A stretch of 64,000 bases of DNA from Pipra filicauda (GCF_003945595.2 NW_024104665.1:2447651-2511650); one strand, 5' to 3'; shown: positions 48,961 to 62,914, counted from the first letter of the stretch. Notes: generated by a model not told the origin, from the letters alone. Made by a program: numbers and translations.

Positions 48961-51900
48961 CTAATCATAAAAAAAATATTTTCCAGTAAGAGTTCTCACT
49001 TTTACCAACAAGAGACCAAACAGAGCATTTTGTTCTTTTTTTTTTCCTCTCTGAGCTTTCAGTACTGAACCACCTACAGATAGAAGGCCCTTTTCTTTTT
49101 TACTATCACCATGTCATTTTGCTGCATCTTGTGCACTGGGGGGAAAGGGCAGAGGAAACCATGGCAAGCCAATCAATTTGATTCAGACTGGCCTTTCTTT
49201 TCACAGTAAAAAGGTTTTCTTTTTTCCCCCAAGAGTGAGAAGACTCCAAAACTTGTTCTTATAAGGAGGTGTCAATGAGGTCCTTTATGTAAAAGCTGAG
49301 GGCAAACTTACAGTTCTCAAAAGCACACTACTTTTTCCTCTTGCATGCTTTGTTCTGAGCCTGCTGCTATAAGTGTATTCACCAGACCAGCTTTTATTAA
49401 TAAGATTTAATATTCTGGAGGATAGCTCAGAAAGAGCGTGTGATCTTCTATGTCTTATTTATTTTTTTACTAAATTTGAAAAGTGCTAGGCTTATATGCT
49501 TATGCTCACAAGCATCCTGCTGGGTTGGAAAGGCAAGCCACCAATGCTGGTACAAGATGCAGTTTGGCTCCAGAGTGGTGGGCTGTGAACACATCCTGTG
49601 GGCTCTTCTCTAGGTGAGACATGAGCATGGGAGACCAGGTTTGCTCAGCCAAGGATTATCCCATATTGGCTGGAGGCACTACGGCTATGTGAATCAGTCC
49701 ACCACTTCTTGTTTTCACCTTGGGCTGGCAACTGCAGAAAGGGGTTGTCCTTTAGCTCCTCTAGCACAGGGGTGGTTTGGTTTAGACCTCTGAAGTTCCT
49801 GGATCCTTAAGCAGACTTCAAAAATCAGAAGGAGAGCCCAGACTTACCTTGCAAAGCCATGCTACCACAACACAAGCCTCTATCCTCTATTAAATTAATA
49901 AAGGCCTTCTCCATTTCTCCCTGAGCTGAGAAATGCTAGGTGAGCCAAGTAAAGTAAGTGGATTCATGTGCTCTGAAAGCACACAGTCCAAGCAGACATG
50001 AATCCTTTTTCCATTCAAAGCAAGGCCATTGTTTGTGAGCTAACTATATATTCCCCCATGGTCACAGTGCAAGAAAAACATTCATTCTGTCTTTGACATG
50101 ATACTATAGTTCTCCAGGCTTCCTCAATATAGTGGGTTCAGGGTAAATTCCCCATTTGTCCTGCCCTTACAGTTCCTAACAAATGAGTCCTAGAATGACA
50201 GAACACCATTTTACTGAACTAACTAGCTGCTTTTGGCTTTCTTCTCATTTCTCCCCTATAACACAGGGCCTTTTATCTTGAGGCTGTCTCTTCCTGGGCA
50301 TGCCTCCAGCTCGCCTTAGTGCCTGCTGCACATGAGCACCGTCTACGTAATATCATCACTGCTTTAAAAGTGGACCAAATGCAGGAAAACAGTTTCTTTC
50401 TCTCTCCCCCAACCCCCTTTTTAATAAGAATTTTTCCATGTGGATAGAGAAATAACATCTGGAACTACTGAAGGCTGCCAAAAGGAGAGAATGAAAACAA
50501 TGAGTTGAGTCACACTTGAACCTGCCAACTTCATATAATTCAGACCTTCTTGAGGCAGTTTGAAAAGGAAAAAAAAAAGTAAAATGTTTTAGTTTGCTTT
50601 TTATAATGCAACTTTTTTTTTTTATCTGCTGATGTAAGTTGCAGAATTGGCCAAGACATAGCACCATGGCATAGGCATTCATCCTTGCAGCACTCTAGTG
50701 ACACAATATTTCTGTATTTCATCTATATATATGCAACAGCAGATCAAGGTTTCTCTTACTGAGCAGAGACCCACCGAGCTAGTGAAATTTCTGCCAGGAG
50801 CAGATATTGAGCCTCACTGGACCTTTTTATTCCCTCCCACAATGCAGTGCAGAGAATTTGAAAGTGTCCTAAAAGCCCCTTCGTTTTTTATACCCATTAA
50901 CAGTACTGGTATGTGCTGGTAAATTTTAAAATGGTTGCATACTGTCCCAATGTAGTATCTGTAAAAGAACAGCTCCTGTATCATTGTGCTAACCTTTATC
51001 AAGGACATCACATTTCTCTGTCTAGTCTAGGAAATGCCTTCAAGTGTTTCCATACTCTGAAATTTTCACCTCTTTTCACCCCAAACAGTTATGCTTTGCT
51101 AGCATACGGGCCCACCAAAGCTGATGCCTGCATTGCCACGATAGAATGAACAGTTAAGCTGTTTAATCAAACAGGAAACTCAGGTGATAGGACACACCAG
51201 CAAAATATTCTATGAAAAAGTCAAAAATATGAGTCAAGCCAAACAACCTGGGGAGTTTTCCATGGATTTTAAATGCAAATCTATGTGTGTCAGACGCAGG
51301 AAGGCACAGTAATCAATAGACAGCAGAGAAGGATTTGTAGCAATACTTTGGGAAAAATCTAATAGAGAGCTCTGGATAGCAGGCTTAGCTAGAAAGAAGT
51401 ACAGTCAGCTGGGAAACTTTCTCCTGCTGATTAATATACAACATATGCAGGGATTTACAGATATTGTTTGTAATGTGCCTGAATCCAAGACAAATCAAAC
51501 TTCGTCATCCATCCATTAAGTTTTCTCCTTAAAGAAACCACTCCAAAGACTTAGCTCTAGCTGACTGATAGGTCAGGCAGGGTTGCACAGTTCATATCTA
51601 GACAAAGCATATGAAATTACTATCAATCTTGTGCAGTATCATCTGACAATGGAGAAAAGATGATACAGACTCATGCAGTATTACGACATGAGATGCTACA
51701 CTCTCCTCATGAGAGCAACTATGGTATCAACCCTTTTACAAAAGTACTTCTACCAGTATTGCACAAAGCCCTTAGAAACAGCCACAGTATCATTTATACC
51801 AATATCACCCTTGTCTGACATTATCTTACTGCCATCATTTCCATTACTCTCACGGCAGGAGCAGGAGACACTCAGAGCAGCTTTCACAGCAATGTCTCAG

Positions 51901-54900
51901 TATGATAATTCCACCGTGGCTTCAACAGCCCATTGCTGGCTCAGGCACCTACTCCCCTCCTTTCATTTTGCAAAAGCTGCCATTTCATCAGGCTATGGCA
52001 AACTGTTTTCTGCACAGCTATCATAGCCCCTTTCCCTCAGTGCAAAGCTACTGGAAATTCTTATCAAGCTTGCCCACTCCATTGTTCCACACTATCACAT
52101 GTTATCAGAGAAGTCACTGCACTTTTAGCACATGTCAGCTTTTTTCTTTTCACTAAGTCCCCTGGCAACCATTCGAATAACTCTCCTTGCCTCAAAGGCT
52201 TTAAACAATCCTACCAAGATGGCTAAGCAGCTAGAGATGCATTAACACAACTCCCTTACGTGGATAGACCTTTGTTCCAGGATAAGGCAAGGTAAGACTC
52301 AGTATTTAGTTCAAAACCCTTCATAAACAGTAAGCTAAAAGAACTCATCTAGTTTAATATCAAAATGGGAATGTCTACAAGATGTGGCTACACTGATTTA
52401 GTTTTACTGTTTTAAATTCACTCCTTATCTTATACGAAGAGTTTTCCTATTTAGACAGAGTAAGGCTGCTAAACGGTAGTTAACCACCCACAATTTTGTA
52501 CTTATTAACTTACTGTCATTTAACATAAAATGTTTAGGCAAACCATGAAAGAGATCAGAATTCTGATCCTCATATTAAAAAGAAAATGGCTCCAGGCATT
52601 AGATTGTGAAATATGATTTCCCAGGATATATTAAATTCTGGGTTAATGTTCTTTTTGATATCACAGAAAATCAAACCTCATTTCATAAGAGGGCACTTCA
52701 GCATGCTTTGCATACAGCATGCTTTCCCTTGATAAAGTCTCTGTGCTGCAGCAAACTTGGAATTTGATCAGAACCTCTGGAGCACCCAGCAGTGGGTGTG
52801 GAGGAGAGCAAAACCCACACCATGAACCTCATCTTACAGAAGTTTCTTAGATAGTTTTACAGCAAACAAAACAAGATGAATGAGCCAAGGGGATCAGCAG
52901 AAAGCATCCTAGACTTGAATTATGCTGCAGGAGGGACTGAAGATGCAGAGCCCAGCTGTTACAGCACACATCACGTGTGTATTAGCATGTTGACTATATT
53001 TCTGCAAAAGCCATGGCAGAATGACAAAAAAAAATATGCATTTAGGACCATCTGTGACCACAAGGGTACTGAGGCCTGAACTTTTTCACATACTGTCAGT
53101 CTAACTACAGAAGTTTTGAGAAAAACTTGTGACCTAAACTTAGTGCCTGCTTGTGCCTGAGAGATTCTCATGAAGTAGAGTTTCAGAGAGAAGTTCCTCT
53201 CTGTCCTCATGGTCTTGCATAATTTGTTCACATGTTCCTTTAGCTTTAGCATGCTTACGTGAAATATGGGTTGAAACACAAAAGCACAGTTGTTTACAAG
53301 AAAACCTACCATGACTGATGTTGTTAGAGAAAATCAGCAGGAGGTTGCATAGAGGAGAAAAGTTTGGAACAAAATAGAAAGAGTGCCCTGATAATCTAGG
53401 GATAAACAAATTAACAAAAGACATAACCAACCACTCTAAATTCCTTCTCCTTCTCTGCTTGGGTACACAGTTTTCCAGAAGCAGAAGATTCCTGCAATTA
53501 ATGGATGATATCCTGAGGTCAACAGAGTAGTTTTTACACAACAATTTTAAAGGGAAGGTCCACCACTGGCAGTCTGTCTTTTAAATTTGTTACTTCAGTT
53601 GTGCCACACTCCAAACCAACTCCCTGTATAGGTGGCTGCTAAATTTGCAGGCTGACACAACAACGTGGCATGTTAAGCCCCATCATAGGACTATCCTCAT
53701 CTGATTGCAGTTGCTGAACAGGGGCAGCCAAGCAAATCGTGAGATGGTCAAGAGCTTTTCACCATTCTCCCGTTTGCCTCAAGTTGGAGCATCCTCTCTG
53801 GTACACACTGCCACGCTACCTGCATCTTAGTGAGATGTTGCTGGCAGAAAGCTGTAAGCTGCTGTCCTGCAAATATCTGCCCTTCCTTTGCAGAAAACCT
53901 TACCATTATGTGACCAGGCCTTGATCTAATGCAGTGACTGTTGGTGAGTACTTTCTGTGCTGCTCCCAGACAGTATGCTTTCAACAGACAAAACTGAACT
54001 TTCAGGACATTCTTAACAGCAGATCGTGACTTATATCAAAAAGAAAGCTTTCCATAGCAAACTATATGAGAAAAATTAGGGATAATGCCAGGGCAGGACT
54101 TGCTTGAAGTCTAACAATACTGATGGTTTACTGCACAGCACTCTAGAAGTGTTCCACGTGTTGTTTGGAGTCACAGGCAGTGGACTTGAGCAAATAATTA
54201 CCCAAAGATCCCTGTATCTTCTAAGTCAAATTATATGTTTACAGAAAATTCACAGGTAATACAGACAAAAAGCAATAATATGTGATTATATTTTATTAAC
54301 ATCAATTGTTATTTAATGAACTTCATTGTGTTTCTTAACTAAGACTCTTCCATATTAATTCTTGCAAAATAAATTGCCAGCCTCATCTCCAATGAAATTT
54401 TATCCCCTTCCTTCACCCTCCCACAGAGTAGATGCTTTGTAAATTGTGATTACCTTTTATCACAGTGTTCTTTTATTTGTTATAACTCATTTTGATGGAT
54501 ATCTTGATGTGTGATTTGATACTTGCTTTTTTAAAAGACAAAACACATACAGTATCAGAAATTTACTTATATTTAGTAATTGTTCAATTGCTTCTTCCTG
54601 TGTGTCATGCTTCCCATTACCTGCCCTTCCCAAGGATCCTCTCTAATTTAGGAGGGAAAAGGAGGGGGAAAGGGAATATTTATGAGTATCATTAGATTTA
54701 GTATTCTCTTTAAGCCTATATTTAGTCTGAAAGAATACATGAGAAAGTTTGTCTCCCTCTCTCCCTTTTAGCAGTCCCCACCATGAAAAATAAGAGTGTT
54801 TTCCAAGGAAAAATCACTGACAATTAAACTAGGACTATAGTTTTGTCAGCTGGGCAAACTACTCTGCTGTAAGTTATGCTGATCTAGGAAATCACAACCT

Positions 54901-55457
54901 ATTTGAAGATCGTTGTTAATGGAACTAACACTAAAAGTGGCCCAAGTTTCCACGTACACAAAAATGCTACATTAGCTACAACACTTATTTCTGCATTTAA
55001 AAATTTTCTTTTAGTCCATTTATCTGCCAAGTCTTTATATCCATGGATGGAACAATCAAATCTTTCAGTAGTGGTCAGCAACACTTATCACTTTGTTCAT
55101 ATATCTTCAATCTTTATAAAAATAAGAACATGTGTTTTTTTTCTTTTTTCTCCCCTGTGTGGACAGGTATGACTTAGCTTTGGCATAATCATATTGTTTC
55201 CTTCTTAAAAAATAATGCAAACTGAATAGATCAAAATAAATAGTAAACCTTTACAGTTTACTTCAGCACAAATTATTAGTGATGACAATCTTTAATGCAA
55301 CTCTCTCTGTGGCAACTGAGGACATTTAGTTATGGAATGGCATGCTCATATATGTTAGGAGCTAAAACCATGTCTTATTTTGTAAAGCATTTGAGACCAA
55401 ATTGCAATATATTCCAAAGACACTGGCGTTGAAGGAAAAAAACCTGAGGTTTAAAAC
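48961..55457. other. AT-rich non-coding DNA
   Basis: No gene is recognised. A direct repeat of CAGCATGCTTT lies at 52699-52709 and 52715-52725. A cluster of AT-rich homeodomain-like cores lies at 54283-54360. A 134-codon minus-strand frame at 53140-53544 lacks family-like composition. Confidence 0.55.
52699..52725. repeat. 11-bp direct repeat, 16-bp spacing
   Basis: CAGCATGCTTT occurs twice, 16 bases apart, with TGCATA between. Each copy includes the palindrome GCATGC. Confidence 0.8.
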
Positions 55458-55473
55458 AAAAAAAAAAAAAAAA
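55458..55473. repeat. Run of 16 A
   Basis: Uninterrupted A tract. No retroposed element is seen in front of it. Confidence 0.85.
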
Positions 55474-58235
55474 CACTTTTGGAAATGCAGAACTCAAATC
55501 CACTGTCATATAACTTACTCATTTGAGTAACTGATTTACTATACACATTCTCCAAATACACAAGCTATTAGGAAAAATAAAAACTTAAATATATTTTGGG
55601 TTTACGACTAAAGCAGAAGACTTAAAAAATAAGGGTGTCCACATTTTGCTATTTTACTTGTTCTTTAAATGTTTTGGTTTTGCACAGAAATTATTACTTA
55701 AGGAACAAAAAACAAATCAGGATTCTTTAGAAATAAACAATTAATAGGCTCATATTGCACTTGCTCTGTTGATACATGTTCTCATGAGTTCCTTAGTGAA
55801 GGATACCAAACTCTGAGAGGAACTAAATACCAAATAATTGTTTAGCAAAGAGTTAAGTGAAAACATTTGAACAAAACAAAAAGCTTTTAGTTCACTTTTT
55901 TGTGAAGAGCGGCTATTCAGAGAGAGCAATAATGCAATGCAAGATAAAAAAATACTTTGAAAAATATTCCTGCTTCACCCAACTCCATGTAAGAACAATT
56001 TTAAACCACCTTGCAGGCTTTACAAGCCACTGGCATCATTGCTTGTCAGGGCCTTCACATCAAACAGCAGGTGTTTTGCCATGATCCTGAGTACAAATCT
56101 CATTTTGGTTACCCAGTTTTAGTAATTCTCATGTTATTCCAGGAGTTTCTTAAAACCTTTCATCCAGACGATGAGGTGAGCTACCCAGCTTTTGTTTGGG
56201 GAGTGGGTGTGGATGGATTGTTTCTAAACAAATACAGCTCTAGCCTTGTGGTTGTGGCAAATAACTGAAAAACATGATCAAGAGTGCACCTCCACAGCCT
56301 CAAATACACAAAAAAGGGGGGTTTTATTTATTTAATTGTATGGGTGAGTTTGACAATGCGAGGGCATAGGGAAGAGAAATACAAGAAATACGAGCAATGT
56401 GAGAGAATTTTCTGTGGGTAGAACACAGCTATAAACCAGAACCCTTCGAGCCCCACAAAGTGAAGCAAACTGTAGCTTACCTCACAGCCTGATGCTGCAG
56501 CCTGAAGACAGAATACTCAGCAACATCCTATATAAGCCTGGCCCCACTTCACAGCTAAGTAATCCAGCCTTTTTAATTCTTTTGCCTAAATTCTTTTCAC
56601 TCTCCCAAGAGACAGCTCAGCTACAAGACACTAAAACAAAGAGCAGGGATTATTATATTAATCCTCAGCAAATAGGCTTTTGCCTCTAAAACTCCACATG
56701 AACTCATGTTAGGCATATAATACTACAGTTTGCAACAGTTTCTTCTTCATCAACTAATACATCACCTTCACTTACCTGGAGTATGGAAGTTACTGTATTT
56801 AAAAAGGAGGGGAAAAAAAAAGGGGGGCAAGAGGGGAACAGAGTCTCTTTGTATAAGCTGCTTTCTTCTGTTAGACAAACAGCATATTTATGTTGCATCT
56901 AGCACAATTATGGAACTTTTCCCAAGATATTAAAAATAATTCTGTAATTTATCTCTTTATCATTGTTATTGTTGTGTAATTATTACTAAAATGTAACTGC
57001 ATCACCAAGGAGACAACATGCAGCAACACTAGTTCGTAAATTGTCAGGTGTCCAGTGTGAAGCATGGAAATAAGAAGAGCTGTCATTATTCCCTAAAATC
57101 AAAGCTCACAGACACCTTAAATGCAGGCCAGTTTAAGATTCAGATCAGGTGCTCCTGGACCCCACCTTCCTCCTATATCCAGTGGTCAGCACAGCCCTCC
57201 TGGATGACAAGAAGTTTGAATTGTTTTCTTAGACTAAGGAAAAAAGTGTCTGGGAGGGTTAAAACAGATTAGCAAGGAACTGTGAGGTGATGAATGGAGC
57301 CTGCCCCTGCAAGCCTTCTAGGTTATCTTCATCTTCATGCCCACTGGGAACTGACTCACAGGTGTTTTAGGAAGAAGCAGCTGCCTGCTTTGTGACATTT
57401 CAGCTTTTGCCTCCAGGTCGAGAAGAGTTTACAGGATGAGATACACAACAGAGAGGAGACAGTCTGCTGGAGATATCAAACTGCATTTGCTACATCCAAT
57501 GTAGAGCTCATCTGGTAAGTGAGCAGAAAGGTTTCCACATTTCAAACTCAAAAGAAGACCAGTCCCGTCCCATTGACAAAGGGCAGAGACTCTGAAAGGG
57601 GAAATGCATTTAAAGTTAATTAATGCCATTAGTAAATTTAGAGCTGCTGAAAGCTGCTTGACACAAGCTGACATTTCTGGAGATGGACATTCTCCAGTTG
57701 CAGGGCAAACAAAACAGGAAAAGGCATTACCCAGCTTCCCCCTCCGCAGGTTCTAGGGCAGAGGTAGAGGGTGGGAACATGGACGTGCCAAAATCCCCCC
57801 CAGCACTGAGCAGGACCTTCACATTGAGTAGTCATGCATCGTATCACTCCAGCCTTGCTCCACACCAAGCCCTTCAGCTCTTCCTCCTGAGGGTAAGAAG
57901 CACACAAGGAAACTGCACACCAATTGAGAATACTTATTTTCTCAGTGCAACCTGAACCAATGAATTCAAATTTAAATGTAATTTAAAGCAATGGATTGAG
58001 AAATCAACACAAAGTGAACTTAGGAGTTGTATGGGGTTCTAATAATTACAACCTGTCATCAACAGCATTTATGTAAGCAATATCATACTTTTTGATAGTT
58101 TTCCTTTTCATGAGCATAAAACAAACAAACAGACTCATAGCATACCTGTTGTTTAGAAGATAAGCCCAGCAGATAGGAATCTCTGAGGCTTTATCTTGCC
58201 TTGCCCCAAACTAATTAATATGGTATCATCCTGTC
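55474..58235. other. Non-coding DNA, G-rich patch
   Basis: No gene is recognised. At about 56808-56838 G runs (GGAGGGG, GGGGGG, GGGG) are spaced by A-rich sequence and could form a quadruplex. Moderately GC-rich DNA at 57680-57900 holds overlapping frames on both strands, taken as chance. Confidence 0.55.
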
Positions 58236-58279
58236 TTTATAAAGGTATCCTCCTTTATAAATCTTGGTGATTTATAAAG
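58236..58279. repeat. Inverted repeat plus third copy of TTTATAAAG
   Basis: TTTATAAAGG (58236-58245) and CCTTTATAAA (58252-58261) are perfect reverse complements around a 6-base loop. TTTATAAAG occurs again at 58271-58279 in the first orientation, so the right arm could pair with either copy. Confidence 0.7.
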
Positions 58280-58539
58280 TAAGTAAAAATTGTCATTATT
58301 CCAACCTGACACATGGTGAATCTGAGGTGTGTTAAGGTTTGCTGGAAAGAGAGAACACTAGAAGCTCAGTTTTTAAGACAGTACTGAACTACCAATATCT
58401 GCACCCATAGTCCATAAAGTTTGCCAGTCACATAGTCTTGCAGTTTTACTGTAGCCTTTGTCCTGGGAAGGTTACTTATCTGCAAGTCAATAGCAACATA
58501 AATTTTTATGAAGCAGGAGACAAAATCTGAGCAAACTCT

Positions 58540-58880
58540 CCCTCCCCTCCGCAGCAAGCAACCTTAATCTCCAAAGTCACGTTAAGTCCAGAACCACACT
58601 GAACCCCCTCTAAGTAGTGTGTGAGCAAAGAAGAAAGAGCTGAATGATCGGAAAAGGGGCGTTTCTTGGTTCAAAGAGTCACCGAATCTATTTACAAAGG
58701 AGACCGAAAGGTCGGAGCGGGGGCCAGCGCAGACATTCAGAATTAGCCTGACCAGAAACAGACCCTGCATGGCTTTGCAGTGTGCAAAGCTTGTCCTATT
58801 AGTGAAACTATAGTAACTACATGACCGCTGGGGATTAGTGTGACCCTAGGTCGTAAAACTTGATCGCTGTAGATTAGCAA
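58540..58880. promoter_or_regulatory. CpG-enriched patch with paired GATTAG motifs
   Basis: Ten CpGs fall between 58648 and 58866 in otherwise CpG-poor DNA. An 18-base motif is present twice with a 39-base period: 58821-58838 (ATGACCGCTGGGGATTAG) and 58860-58877, matching at 14 of 18 positions. On the other strand the first copy reads CTAATCCCC, a TAATCC core typical of OTX, CRX and PITX homeodomain sites. A TAATCT string lies at about 58567. A GACC-GAAA-GGTC mini-hairpin sits at about 58703-58714, and GACCCTAGGTC near 58843 has mirrored half-sites. Inferred: candidate enhancer or conserved non-coding element. No transcript is evident. Confidence 0.35.
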
Positions 58881-61800
58881 AAGATCAGGTCAGCACTGGC
58901 TTTTTTCTTTCTTTTAAGGAAAGAGCATCAGGAGCAGGATGCTAATTCTGCTTCGGATCAGTAGTAAAACACATGACAAACCAAATGTGTGCTTACAAAT
59001 ATTTTGTCATATTAGATTAAATTATAGCACACAGACTAAACAGAGAAATCTGAAATGCAGGGTCTGGTGTTTGGGATATCCTTGGAGCTTTTATACAAAG
59101 AAAGAGAGAAGTTTATACTTTGGCATTGCACAGCACACAGTCATCTCATACCTGCTGCCTAACACAAACACGGCTCGCTGTATGGCAGCGATGTATCTGT
59201 CAGTGAGAGAACACATTGGTTTAACTGTCAAAATCCTTCTCCTTGGCTAATGACTTGACTGTGCCACCCTTTGGACTTCTATGATGCTTCTTGTCTTTTC
59301 TAGACAACAGCCTGCCCTCTCTTCCCCAAGGCTGAGTTTATGGTTCATCTGACCTTATTTCCACCTTGATTTCCTATTTCTGTCCTATTTTTATCTCATT
59401 TTAGCTCTGTACATACTGCATAGGCACTGTCTAATAGATAAGGCAGCCTCCTGCCTTCTACATACGTTGGTCTCCTGTGAGCACCTCTCCTTTGTGTGAA
59501 GCTGTCTTATGCCCAACATTTCCACACCTTCCTACCTGTTGTTCCCCTGCACACCAAGTTGGTCTGCGCCAAGGGGAAGCCTGTTGGGTGGAGAGCTGGC
59601 AGAGGCAGTGACACACAAACAAGGACAGGCAGAGAGCCAGCTCGGCTGGGCAGCAGGCACAGGGAGTAAGGGACACCTGGGCACTGAGTTCAGCAGGGTG
59701 TGCAGTGGAACATCTCCTGTAAGCTGAGATAGCACTGTTACCTCTGTCAGGCAGAGGAGACTACAGGACAATGCTGACATTCGATGTCAAACGGATATTG
59801 GGGGGGGTGACAGATAATGATGCCAAGAATTATAAGAAAGGTACTAGTCACTAGGCTAGTGCCCTGGTTTCTTTGTGGTGTTTTGGCTCAAAAAACCCAA
59901 AACATGCTTTGCTTTTAGAATAAACCTCATGAATTTAAGAAAGGGATCACTCAAATGCAACCTGCATGCTGAAACAAGAGTGTCTAGAGTCATTAACCCA
60001 AGAGGTCCTTCTCAGTTCTGCATGCCTCTGTTTTCCTGTAAGCAAAGGGTGAGGAATAAAGGATCTTATTGGACTAGTATAGTTTCCACAAGGTAAAAGG
60101 AGGAGGAGAGAGCAAAGCAGTGTGTGAGCTACAGGGTATTTTTGGAGAAGTTCTAACCTTTCCTTCTCCTGTTTTGAAAATACATAATAATCTACCTTTC
60201 TGTTTGCACTTATTCTGCAAAACAGTATGCACCAAACCCCAGGACAAGTCCTTTGCTCCAACATCTCTTCTATTCCTAAGACCATTGAAGGATGAAGAAG
60301 AGCACAGTGGAGTTCAGCGGGGCCAGCACATCCAAGGAGATAAACTGGGTAGTCACCCAGGCTGGCAGAACTGGAGGGGCAGCATTTCTGAGATGCTTTC
60401 TGCAGAACTGCTGACTGGTCAGCATGGCTTACTATGTAAATGTGGGGGGAATAACAACAAAAATTGATTTTGCCAGAACCACAAAATAATTAGGACAACT
60501 CTTGCCCTGCAGAAAAGGTATCTAGGAGAATATAATTGCATCAGTGGAGGGCTGAAAGCCTGTGCTAACTGTACCCAGAACAGCTTCAGCAAGAGGAGCA
60601 GAGCTACACTAGGCATGCATGCCCAGAAAGAACTCCTCTTATTCCTGCTACTCACTGCCCAGAATAACTCCCTTCCTGCCTCACCTCCACCTCTTCAGTG
60701 CCTCCTCCAGAAGAGAACTTCTTCTCCCTCTTTTAGTTCCTCATCAACCCAGGCAGTGATCCCATTCTTCCTCACAGGAAAACACTCTCCATGCTGATGG
60801 TGCAGGGAGGAACATTCACAGGCAGCCAGGAGCTGTCTGGGGCTGCAGCACTAAAGGGGCTCTTCATCATTTGCTAGAGGAGAAACAACCCAGAATACAT
60901 GGGTTTAAGAACTTCCCAGGGGAGGCCCTTGGTATAGTTTTAGCATTCCTTGTCAGCATGCAGCAAGGACACATGACTGCAGAGTACAAAAGCAAGAGCA
61001 GTTACATCATAATTTTTGTTGCACCACTACACATCTTTCTCTTTGCTCACCCTGGCAGAAGTCCTTCAGTCTTCAGGGTCTTCTCTGGTCCCATGCTGCT
61101 GCCCCCCTGGCCCAGCCAGGTGTGTTAGTGGCAACAGCACACAGGGGACATGAGGCCCTGAGAGTCTGGGTGGTGACAGCACCAAGCACTGGTTCTAGCA
61201 TCTCTCATAGCTCTGCCATCATGGCCCAAATCACTGGTGCCCAAGATAGTGCAAGGCAATTATGTTAGCAGAGCTGGTTTCAAACTTCCTCCTGCCAACA
61301 GCACCCAACACAGCCATCATTACTGGGTTTGGCTCCTGTGGACACTTCCTGTTACCCTTTTGCCACTCTTTAGAGCAACATAAGCCCAAAATGCCATTAA
61401 ATCTGTCACTCTCCCTCTTCACCATAAAGCTCCCTGCATGGGTTTGACTTTCATGGAGCAGACACCTCCAGCATAAAATACCTTCCCTGCTTCCACCTGC
61501 AGAGCTGTGCCTGCTGTGAGCATCTGGAAACAGGTCATCTTCTTCTTGTAGCCTCTGCTGTCCACAGCCCCAGGCCCTGAATGCCCATTTGCCCACAGCG
61601 GGGGTTTATTAGAAGGCCTAGGCTCCCACCTTAAGGGTACCATACCCATGCATGCACCTCTGCAAAAGGTGGCTAATATTAATTGGACCATGCAGCCTTT
61701 GGTGTCTGACAACTTAAAGAAAAAAAATCTCTTCCTGATGTCTGTGGTTGAGAAATGTTTGTGCCAAGTGCCATTCATCTGGTAGCTATAGCTACATATA

Positions 61801-62249
61801 TATTTATATTTGACTTGCACTTGACTTAATACCACATGAACTGGTGAGAGTAAGAGGACATTGATCTCCATCTTACTGCTTTGCTTCACAACCAAGGTGT
61901 AGACAGAAGAAGTGGGTTCACCACAGCATATTCATGGATTGCAGTTTGGGCAGAAACAGTTTGTAAACATCAGAAGAAATAGCATAAAAAAATTATTTCT
62001 GTTGTGAAACAGTAACATGTGCCATTAAAAGTTTACTTTTCAGACATGTACAGTGCTTCACATTGTTCCCATGCTTCTCAAAGGAAAAGATTAGTGTTAT
62101 TAGCTCAGCAGTCCTCTTTTACAAAAGCAACTCTAGCCAAAGTTAATGTTTAAGAAGGAATTAAATATTAACTCAAAGGAAAGCACAGAAGTCATAGTGG
62201 TTTCAGACCATATATAGGGCACACAAAGAAATATTGCTGTGAAAGCAGA

Positions 62250-62262
62250 GGGGGGAGGGGGG
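62250..62262. repeat. G-rich tract
   Basis: Six G, one A and six G. A potential G-quadruplex former. Confidence 0.75.
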
Positions 62263-62586
62263 AAGAAGCAAGTTTGGTTCCCAAAGCTAAAAAAGAAAAA
62301 AAAAATAAAATCAGAGTTCTCCTGCTTCATTGCCTTCAGGTTCCCCCAGACGGAAGGACAGCATTGCCCCTTTGCTTCTCACCCCAGGACAGGTAATTTT
62401 TCTCCTGCATTTGGTTTAGCAATGACTCCTTAACAATAGAAGGCGGATCACAGTGACTTAACCTGCTGAGGAGGGCTGCAATTTGATTCCCAGCCTGAGA
62501 TTTGCAGGTAAGATAAAGTGCAAAGGTGACTAAACACCACAACAAGCAAGGTCTAGCCCTGTGGCTTTGCCTGGAAGGGAAAACGG

Positions 62587-62601
62587 ATTATTATTATTAT
62601 T
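62587..62601. repeat. (ATT)5 microsatellite
   Basis: Short ATT trinucleotide repeat in a single register. Confidence 0.85.
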
Positions 62602-62914
62602 GTAGCAGCAAATCTACCAAGATCTGTTCCTTTTCTCCTGTTCCAGCTCCAATACATGAAAATCCTTGCAGCTGTCTGAAGATGGTTTTATAGTGGCAAA
62701 ATGACTTGTTTTATTAGTTCATAACATGCATTCTGTTCTACAATAGTCCCCTATTCTCTTTCCCATCTTTGCATTCACTGCAAACTTATGAGCTGAGAAC
62801 AAAGCCATGAATATTAACTAACTGCACCACTGTAAATGCACTTTTTTATATTGCATATTGTGCTGAACTTCCAGAATAATATTCTCATTAATAAGATATT
62901 TTGGTCCCAGGCTA

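Larger units (their letters stand above)
58881..62914. other. Non-coding DNA, GC-rich patches
   Basis: No gene is recognised. GC-richer parts at about 59500-59720 and 61030-61640 hold long frames on both strands (up to 158 codons, 61419-61895 minus) without recognisable domains. Two runs of six G separated by one A lie at 62250-62262, and an (ATT)n run at 62587-62601. The 61030-61640 part might be an unknown old repeat, but I could not match it to a family. Confidence 0.5.

Noticed and set aside
61419..61895. 158-codon open frame, minus strand
   Set aside because: Moderate length in GC-rich DNA with another long frame overlapping. No recognisable motif or coding periodicity.
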